A stretch of DNA of 9,694 bases from an uncultured Lachnospiraceae bacterium (lineage in GTDB: Bacteria; Bacillota; Clostridia; Lachnospirales; Lachnospiraceae), in contig CAJTYM010000071.1 of the NCBI GenBank assembly GCA_910583835.1, positions 1 to 9,694 of the forward strand, read 5' to 3'. Below, piece by piece: positions 1 through 4,372 of the stretch. The translations under genes and the position numbers were made by a program. The notes beneath the pieces were generated by a model, which saw only the letters and a list, made by a program, of their open reading frames with translations, was not told the DNA's origin and made no database searches. Positions within the stretch are counted from its first letter, which is position 1. Each line of letters starts with the position of its first letter.

Positions 1-19
1 CTTTAGGAGATGTGAGTAA

Positions 20-103
20 ATGAATGTGACTAATGACAGATTTAAGGACAGACAAGCTGTTCCCCAGAGACAACTTTTTCAAAAATTGATGGTATGCGGG
101 TGA
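20..103 (+). CDS. possible 27-residue ORF of unknown function
   Basis: ATG at 20 has AGGAG at 5-9 in front, about 10 bases away, and reads through 27 codons to TGA at 101-103. The peptide is basic and Gln-rich (contains KDRQAVPQRQLFQKL). Another frame entering from the left edge (last residues LGDVSK) stops at 21-23, overlapping this ATG in an ATGA junction, which fits translational coupling to a gene outside the window. I do not recognise the product. It could be a real small protein, a truncated gene start, or chance. Confidence 0.25.
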   Translation: MNVTNDRFKDRQAVPQRQLFQKLMVCG

Positions 104-109
104 TATAAA
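101..109 (+). promoter_or_regulatory. possible extended -10 promoter for the acetyltransferase gene
   Basis: TGaTATAAA is an extended -10 element, with the predicted transcription start near 116, a few bases before the ribosome binding site at 119-127. No good -35 hexamer sits at 16-18 bases. Extended -10 promoters can tolerate that, but the leader RNA would be very short. Confidence 0.3.
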
Positions 110-134
110 TTCAGTTTTGGGAGGAGGTTCCATT

Positions 135-707
135 TTGAACAGGATTAGAATAAGACCATATAAAGCTGCGGCTGCAGAAACGATATTATCTTGGTGCCAG
201 AACGAAAAAACGTTTTACCAGTGGACTGCCGGCATACTTGGCGATTATCCTGCTACTGAAAAAAAATTTAGTTTTGTGGAATCCCTAATGCCGTTCACCG
301 CATTTGACGAAATGGGAACGGTTGGCTTTTTTACGTTGAGGAATCCGGCTGAATCACTGGATGAACTGCGCTTGGGATTTGTGATCGTAAGCCCTGACAA
401 ACGGGGAAAAGGCTATGGGAAAGGAATGCTTCGATTAGGGCTAAAATTTGTATTTGAAATATATGGCGCGAAAAGAGCATCCCTTGGGGTGTTTGAGAAT
501 AATCTTTCGGCTTATAATTGTTATAAATCGCTTGGTTTCTGTGATGCGGTTTTAGATATAACGGAAAAATACTGCGTATTGGGTGAAGAGTGGAATTTTT
601 TTGTGCCTATTCCATCATTGATAAGTCCTATCCATGTTGATTTTGAAATTACATACTGCATTTTTACAGAAGTATCTTCTTTGGAAATAGTATTGCAAAA
701 TCACTGA
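135..707 (+). CDS. GNAT-family N-acetyltransferase (RimJ/RimL-like)
   Basis: This is predicted to transfer an acetyl group from acetyl-CoA to an amine; the substrate cannot be told. I chose TTG at 135 because GGGAGGAGG at 119-127 lies 7 bases before it; the in-frame TTG at 117 would overlap that site. The 190-residue product begins NRIRIRPYK, the usual first strand of the fold. The acetyl-CoA loop RGKGYGKG is at about residues 90-97, and ENNLSAYNCYKSLGF, the typical C-terminal GNAT segment, at about 121-135. The recognisable domain ends near GEEWN (150-154). About 36 further residues have no resemblance to the family and follow directly on a run of seven T (596-602), so the tail may come from an indel there. 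No terminator separates the gene from cas3, so some read-through into cas3 is likely. A link to CRISPR function is not implied. Confidence 0.85.
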   Translation: MNRIRIRPYKAAAAETILSWCQNEKTFYQWTAGILGDYPATEKKFSFVESLMPFTAFDEMGTVGFFTLRNPAESLDELRLGFVIVSPDKRGKGYGKGMLRLGLKFVFEIYGAKRASLGVFENNLSAYNCYKSLGFCDAVLDITEKYCVLGEEWNFFVPIPSLISPIHVDFEITYCIFTEVSSLEIVLQNH

Positions 708-714
708 GGAGAAA

Positions 715-756
715 ATGCGTGTTCTGAGAAAATATGCTATTCTTATAGGAGAATAA
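715..756 (+). other. possible 13-codon leader ORF before cas3
   Basis: ATG at 715 follows GAGGAGA (705-712 region, overlapping the acetyltransferase stop) and reads 13 codons (MRVLRKYAILIGE) to TAA at 754-756. The cas3 ribosome binding site starts immediately after. The interval also holds a 6-bp inverted repeat (TATTCT 738-743, AGAATA 750-755) and a TGcTATTCT extended -10-like element at 735-743 without a convincing -35. It could couple translation into cas3, act as a leader peptide, or be chance. Confidence 0.15.
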
Positions 757-767
757 AAAAGGAGAGT

Positions 768-3071
768 ATGCAAATGATGAGGAAATATTATGCGAAATCA
801 AAGCTGCCAGATGGCAGCCAGCCTACCGTCAAGGAACATTTAAGCGCAGTAGCGAAGCTGGCAAAGCAATACGGCGAGGAATTTGGACGAGGAGAAGAAG
901 CCTGGGTGGCGGGATTGTTCCACGACTTCGGCAAATACAGCGAGGCTTTTGCCGGGGTGCTGCAAGGGACAAGGAGCAACATAGACCACGCCATGTGCGG
1001 CGCAGCATTTTTGAATCGTGTAAAGAGCGATAAGAAGATTAAGAGGGCAAAGAGGACATATCGTCCAATCATTGAGGCAATCAATGGGCATCATGCCGGT
1101 CTGGCAGCGTACGATGAGTTAGAGCCATTTTTGATAAGAAATTATTATGAGGGAGAGGATATTTCGCCTAATGGCGGCAAGACGGCGGCAATGGCCGGGG
1201 AAGGGGAGTATGGGAAAGCCGCTGGCTGTTTTCAGGGGGATTTTCCCCAATTTTCTTGGTCGAAGCTGCAGAAATATATTGCTTCCAACGATGAAAATGT
1301 GGAGATACATAATATTGAAACGATGTTATATACGAGAATGCTGTTTTCCTGTCTGGTGGATGCGGATTACAGCGTTTCTGCTTCCGATACGGACCCGCAA
1401 TATCTGCAGAAAACGGAACGGCTGCAGTTTGAAGCGGGATTGTGGCTGGAAAAATTGCTGGCGTATCAGAAAGAACTGAGCGGTCGGTCTGTGGCTGATC
1501 CGTCTTTGAATCGAATGCGGAATGAATTGTTCGAGCAGTGTGGGAACATGGGGGATTTAAAGGAAGGGCTGTTTACGCTGACTGCCCCGACTGGAACCGG
1601 CAAGACTTTAGCGCTCCTTCACTTTGCGCTGCGCCATTGTGTGCGGACCGGCAAACGCAGAATCATTGTGGTGCTGCCGTTTCTGACGTTGGCGGAACAA
1701 AACACAGACACCTATGCCAAGATTATCCCGGACATTTTAATTGACCACAGCCAGAGCAGACTCAGCGATGAAGCCAGAGAGTATGCTTCACGCTGGAGTG
1801 CGCCGTTTATCATTACCACCTCTGTCAAATTCTTTGAATCCTTGTTTGCCGACCGTCCCACAGACTGCCGGAAGCTGCATAATATTGCAGATAGCGTCAT
1901 TTTGTTTGATGAGGCGCAGAGCCTGCCCACCGAAGTGACGGAGACGACCTTGGAAGCGGTCAATGAATTGTGCCGCTCCTACCATTGTACGATGGTTTTT
2001 TCGTCCGCTACGCAGCCGAATTTTGCGGCAATCCCTGCTGTGCGCTGGAAGCCGACAGAAATTATGCCGGACCATTCCAGGCTGTATGCTTCGCTGAAAC
2101 GTACGCACGTGGAGTGGCGTCTGGAGAAGAGGACGCCATTTGAGGAGATTGCAGAGGAGATGGCGAAATTGCCAAGCGTCTGTGTGATTGTGAATCTGAG
2201 GAGACATGCCAGGAAATTATTTTGCCTACTGAAAGAGCGGTGCCAGGAGGAAGAATTGTTCTTTATTACAACGGATTTGTGCATGGCGCACCGCCGGATT
2301 GTGGTAAAGGAAATTGCCAGGCGGCTGAAAGGCGGACTGCCTTGCCGTGTCGTTGCCACGCAATGCATAGAGGCTGGCGTTGATTTGGACTTTGATGTGA
2401 TGTATCGGGCATTGGCTCCCTTAGATGCCATTATCCAGGCAGCTGGACGGTGCAACCGGAATGGTCGGCTTGCCGAGGGAGGGCGTGTGTCAGTATTTGA
2501 GCCGGAGGAAGAAGGCTGCCTTTATCCGGGCAGTTCCGGGTCTGTTTCAGGGAATTGGTATGAAAATGCAGCAGTATTGGTCAAACGTCTCTGTGCCAGA
2601 CAGCCTTTGGACATTGACAGCCCTGCGCAGATGAAAGCGTATTATCAGGAATTATTTTTGGGACAGGCGGATAAGGCTTCATTGCGCAGGGCATTATCAC
2701 GGCGGGATTTCGCTGATACGGCAAGAGAATATGAGTTGATTGCAAACAAAGGGATGAAAGTAATTGTCCCCATTCCTCGGGAAATATCGGAAACAGAAAA
2801 TGAGAATTATCGGACAATCTGGGAGGAAGTACAGCAAAATGGCATTACGCCGTCTCAGATGCGGGAATGGGCTTCCCTGACAGTGACTGTGCCCATGTAC
2901 CAGCAGGAAAAGCTGGAATATTACATGGAGCGGCTGTATTTTGCGGGGAGGAGAAAGGGAGATGAAGAGAAGAGCGAATATTATGTCCTGCGCAGACAGT
3001 ATGAGGAACATTATACGAAAGACATGGGGCTGCAATTGCCGGATGAGATAGCGGGAGGAAGTATCTGGTAG
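768..3071 (+). CDS. cas3: CRISPR-associated helicase-nuclease Cas3 (type I-C, HD domain fused)
   Basis: Cas3 is recruited by target-bound Cascade and nicks, unwinds and degrades foreign DNA in the cytoplasm. The N-terminal HD nuclease shows H24, the HD pair H52-D53 (FHDFGK), H74, the HH pair 108-109 (GHHAGL) and D198/D200 (LVDADY). The superfamily 2 helicase follows: Walker A APTGTGKT at 273-280, Walker B box DEAQ at 381-384, SSAT at 412-415, TQCIEAGVDLDFD at 531-543 and the arginine-finger motif QAAGRCNRNGR at 557-567. All core motifs are intact, and 767 residues is a normal size. GGAG at 761-764 lies only 3 bases before the ATG at 768; in-frame ATGs at 774 or 777 have better spacing, so the start may be 2-3 codons later. 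A strong terminator directly behind the stop and a minus-strand gene separate cas3 from cas5c, so it is expressed apart from the other cas genes, perhaps together with the upstream acetyltransferase. Confidence 0.97.
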   Translation: MQMMRKYYAKSKLPDGSQPTVKEHLSAVAKLAKQYGEEFGRGEEAWVAGLFHDFGKYSEAFAGVLQGTRSNIDHAMCGAAFLNRVKSDKKIKRAKRTYRPIIEAINGHHAGLAAYDELEPFLIRNYYEGEDISPNGGKTAAMAGEGEYGKAAGCFQGDFPQFSWSKLQKYIASNDENVEIHNIETMLYTRMLFSCLVDADYSVSASDTDPQYLQKTERLQFEAGLWLEKLLAYQKELSGRSVADPSLNRMRNELFEQCGNMGDLKEGLFTLTAPTGTGKTLALLHFALRHCVRTGKRRIIVVLPFLTLAEQNTDTYAKIIPDILIDHSQSRLSDEAREYASRWSAPFIITTSVKFFESLFADRPTDCRKLHNIADSVILFDEAQSLPTEVTETTLEAVNELCRSYHCTMVFSSATQPNFAAIPAVRWKPTEIMPDHSRLYASLKRTHVEWRLEKRTPFEEIAEEMAKLPSVCVIVNLRRHARKLFCLLKERCQEEELFFITTDLCMAHRRIVVKEIARRLKGGLPCRVVATQCIEAGVDLDFDVMYRALAPLDAIIQAAGRCNRNGRLAEGGRVSVFEPEEEGCLYPGSSGSVSGNWYENAAVLVKRLCARQPLDIDSPAQMKAYYQELFLGQADKASLRRALSRRDFADTAREYELIANKGMKVIVPIPREISETENENYRTIWEEVQQNGITPSQMREWASLTVTVPMYQQEKLEYYMERLYFAGRRKGDEEKSEYYVLRRQYEEHYTKDMGLQLPDEIAGGSIW

Positions 3072-3076
3072 GGGTC

Positions 3077-3127
3077 AGAAAAGGGGCTGTCGCTTGTAAT
3101 TTACAGGAAAGCTACAGCCCCTTTTCT
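3077..3127. terminator. bidirectional rho-independent terminator
   Basis: The arms 3077-3090 (AGAAAAGGGGCTGT) and 3114-3127 are perfect 14-bp complements, with an inner GCTT/AAGC pairing and a loop of roughly 13 bases. The GC-rich core is flanked by TTTTCT on the right and AGAAAA on the left, so it can stop transcription from either strand. It sits 5 bases behind the cas3 stop and 3 bases from the stop of the convergent minus-strand gene, as expected for a shared terminator. Confidence 0.9.
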
Positions 3128-3130
3128 GTC

Positions 3131-3322
3131 TTATTCTTTGATTATGTCAATATCTGTGAGAATCACTCCGGAAACATTTAAGAGAGCTTTTATGGTCAGA
3201 TACTCCTTTTTTAATTCTGCATATGTCTCAGTGGCATTTTCTTTTCGCGCTAATAACATATAGGTCTGGATTTTTTTAAAATCATCAAGTGCAGCTTTTG
3301 TTACCTCAATACCAGATGGCAT
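3131..3322 (-). CDS. small conserved-type protein of unknown function (63 aa)
   Basis: The product is a 63-residue soluble, mostly helical, charged protein (begins MPSGIEVTKAALDDFKKI, ends LTDIDIIKE) without signal peptide or membrane segment. The same frame is open up to 3448, but I place the start at 3322: AGGTGAT precedes this ATG at suitable distance, and the upstream residues would lie across the predicted promoter. The general pattern (ALDDFKKIQ, a YAELKKEY helix, then GV.LTDID.IKE) resembles small uncharacterised proteins I associate with Clostridia; this is from memory, unchecked. It converges on cas3 at a shared terminator and diverges from the cas5c operon. Its position inside a cas locus allows a regulatory role, but nothing in the sequence shows one; no DNA-binding motif is evident. 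Confidence 0.7.
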   Translation of the reverse strand: MPSGIEVTKAALDDFKKIQTYMLLARKENATETYAELKKEYLTIKALLNVSGVILTDIDIIKE

Positions 3323-3370
3323 ATCATCACCTACTTTCATGCTATGTATTGTATTGGTTGCTACGATGTA

Positions 3371-3399
3371 AGTATAACAAAATAGGAATAAAGTGTAAA
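3371..3399 (-). promoter_or_regulatory. sigma-A promoter for the 63-aa minus-strand gene
   Basis: Read on the minus strand, TTTACA (3399-3394) and TATACT (3376-3371) are separated by exactly 17 bases, and a TG one base before the -10 makes it an extended -10 promoter as well. Predicted transcription starts near 3364, giving a leader of about 40 bases before the start codon at 3322. This is among the best promoter matches in the window. Confidence 0.75.
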
Positions 3400-3435
3400 G
3401 CCAATTCTGGCATGGGGACAGTGTGTGGATAAGCA

Positions 3436-3600
3436 TTGGGAAGTTCAATCGTTAAAACGCTGATAATCGGAGAAATAGGTATCTGCGGTGTATTTTACAT
3501 CTTCTATGCTAAGAAACCGCTAAGAAATGCGGATTTTGGGGAATTTTGGAAAATAAATGTTGACTTTTGTAAAGAAAAATATATAATTGAAATAACCTAA
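3436..3600 (+). other. possible small membrane-protein ORF or gene remnant
   Basis: From TTG at 3436 the frame stays open for 54 codons to TAA at 3598-3600. Residues about 4-24 are hydrophobic (KTLIIGEIGICGVFYIFY) and followed by AKK, as in a single membrane-spanning helix with a cytoplasmic basic end. No convincing ribosome binding site precedes it, the minus-strand promoter region lies just upstream, and the cas5c promoter (3560-3587) lies inside it. It may be a decayed gene end or chance; I do not recognise a family. Confidence 0.2.
3560..3587 (+). promoter_or_regulatory. sigma-A promoter for the cas5c-cas2 operon
   Basis: TTGACT (3560-3565) and a perfect TATAAT (3582-3587) are separated by 16 bases in AT-rich surroundings. 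Transcription should start near 3594, leaving a leader RNA of about 130 bases before cas5c. It is the only strong + strand promoter between the cas3 terminator and cas5c. Confidence 0.75.
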
Positions 3601-3618
3601 TATTTTGCTTTAGGTGAG

Positions 3619-3636
3619 AATAGAAATATTTCTATT
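3619..3636. promoter_or_regulatory. 18-bp perfect palindrome, candidate operator of the cas operon
   Basis: AATAGAAAT followed by ATTTCTATT forms an uninterrupted 18-bp palindrome about 25 bases downstream of the predicted transcription start. Size, symmetry and position fit a binding site for a dimeric repressor acting as a roadblock. The protein that would bind is not identifiable here. An AT-only-rich palindrome can also arise by chance, though 18 perfect bases is uncommon. Confidence 0.4.
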
Positions 3637-3649
3637 ATTTATGAGAATC

Positions 3650-3709
3650 TTTCCGCTTCTGCCATCGCATCCATACTAGTTTTGATACATCAGAGAGCAG
3701 AAGCGGAAA
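3650..3709 (+). promoter_or_regulatory. leader-RNA hairpin in front of the cas5c ribosome binding site
   Basis: The arms 3650-3662 (TTTCCGCTTCTGC) and 3697-3709 are perfect 13-bp complements around a 34-base loop. The right arm ends 4 bases before GGAGGTGA (3714-3720?, the GGAGG being at 3713-3717), so folding could affect ribosome access. A run of six T (3721-3726) follows, but 11 bases after the stem, which is too far for a standard terminator. It could be an RNA-processing site, an RNA-stability element, or a control structure. Confidence 0.45.
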
Positions 3710-3724
3710 CATGGAGGTGATTTT

Positions 3725-4372
3725 TTGCAGGAAATTGTATTGGAAGTATGGGGGGATTTTGCCTGTTTCTGCCAGCCCTTCAACAAAGTGGAACGTCTGA
3801 CAAGTCCGTTTCCCACCCCCTCGGCAGCCAAAGGGATCCTGTCGGCAATCTATCTGAAGCCGGCAGAATTTTACTACCAGATTAACCGCATAGAGGTCTT
3901 GAATCCAATCCGTTATATCAGTTTTAAGCGCAATGAGGTTAAGTGTAAGGTAAATGGCAAACCGATTTATACGGATGAGGAACGAACGCAGCGGCAGACA
4001 GTGGCATTGAAAGATGTCCGCTACCGCATTGCGGCTTCCATCATACCGAGAGCGGCATTTGCAGGAAAAGAAAAGCAGCTCTATGAGCAGGCATTGCGCA
4101 GAATCCGCAATGGTAAATGTTTTACACAGCCCGCGCTTGGCATGAGAGAGTTCGCGGCCTACTTTGAGGAGAGCGATGGACAGCGAAAGCCGATTGACGA
4201 GAGTTTGGACGGCGGGTTTATGGTGTACGATGTGTTCAGCCCCTATGATTATGTTGTGCGTAAAAAGGCGCAGCCGCAGCTTTCCCTGTATCACGCAGTG
4301 ATGGAACATGGGGTCATACAGGTTCCGCCGTATGAAAGCCCACAGGTACTGAAAGGGGGCAGGGTATGTTAA
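3725..4372 (+). CDS. cas5c: Cas5c (Cas5d), crRNA-processing subunit of type I-C Cascade
   Basis: In type I-C systems Cas5c replaces Cas6: it cuts the repeat hairpin of pre-crRNA and stays on the 5' handle in Cascade. The start is TTG at 3725, with GGAGG ending 7 bases before. Family features are the first strand IVLEVWGDFACF (4-15), the AAKGIL segment (34-39), SAIYLKP with Y43 (40-46), matching the catalytic Tyr region of the Bacillus halodurans enzyme, and CFTQPALGMREF (132-143). The length of 215 residues is typical. The Lys-His pair (K116-H117 in B. halodurans) is not visible: the corresponding stretch reads GKEKQLYEQ (114-122), with K115 and K117 but no His. The stop overlaps the cas8c start by 7 bases. 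It is the first gene of the effector operon. Confidence 0.95.
   Translation: MQEIVLEVWGDFACFCQPFNKVERLTSPFPTPSAAKGILSAIYLKPAEFYYQINRIEVLNPIRYISFKRNEVKCKVNGKPIYTDEERTQRQTVALKDVRYRIAASIIPRAAFAGKEKQLYEQALRRIRNGKCFTQPALGMREFAAYFEESDGQRKPIDESLDGGFMVYDVFSPYDYVVRKKAQPQLSLYHAVMEHGVIQVPPYESPQVLKGGRVC

Noticed and set aside
1918..1931. Cas3 Walker B box reads DEAQ rather than the DEVH/DEAH often quoted
   Set aside because: Variation at the last two positions is common in Cas3 helicases, and all catalytic residues are present, so this is not a defect.
1119..2455. Several long open frames on the minus strand and alternate + frames inside cas3
   Set aside because: They lack ribosome binding sites and family resemblance and are covered by a clear Cas3 coding frame.
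3361..3400. Near identity of the minus-strand promoter with the E. coli lac -35 region (GGCTTTACACTTTAT)
   Set aside because: Surrounding bases do not continue as lac or vector sequence, so it is a coincidental match to promoter consensus and not cloning contamination.
3323..3448. Longer 105-residue version of the minus-strand small protein
   Set aside because: The added N-terminus lies over the predicted promoter (3371-3399) and has no ribosome binding site; the start at 3322 does.
3697..3726. Leader hairpin plus six T as a transcription terminator before cas5c
   Set aside because: The T run starts 11 bases after the stem and is interrupted by the ribosome binding site, so it does not fit an intrinsic terminator; the loop is also long.
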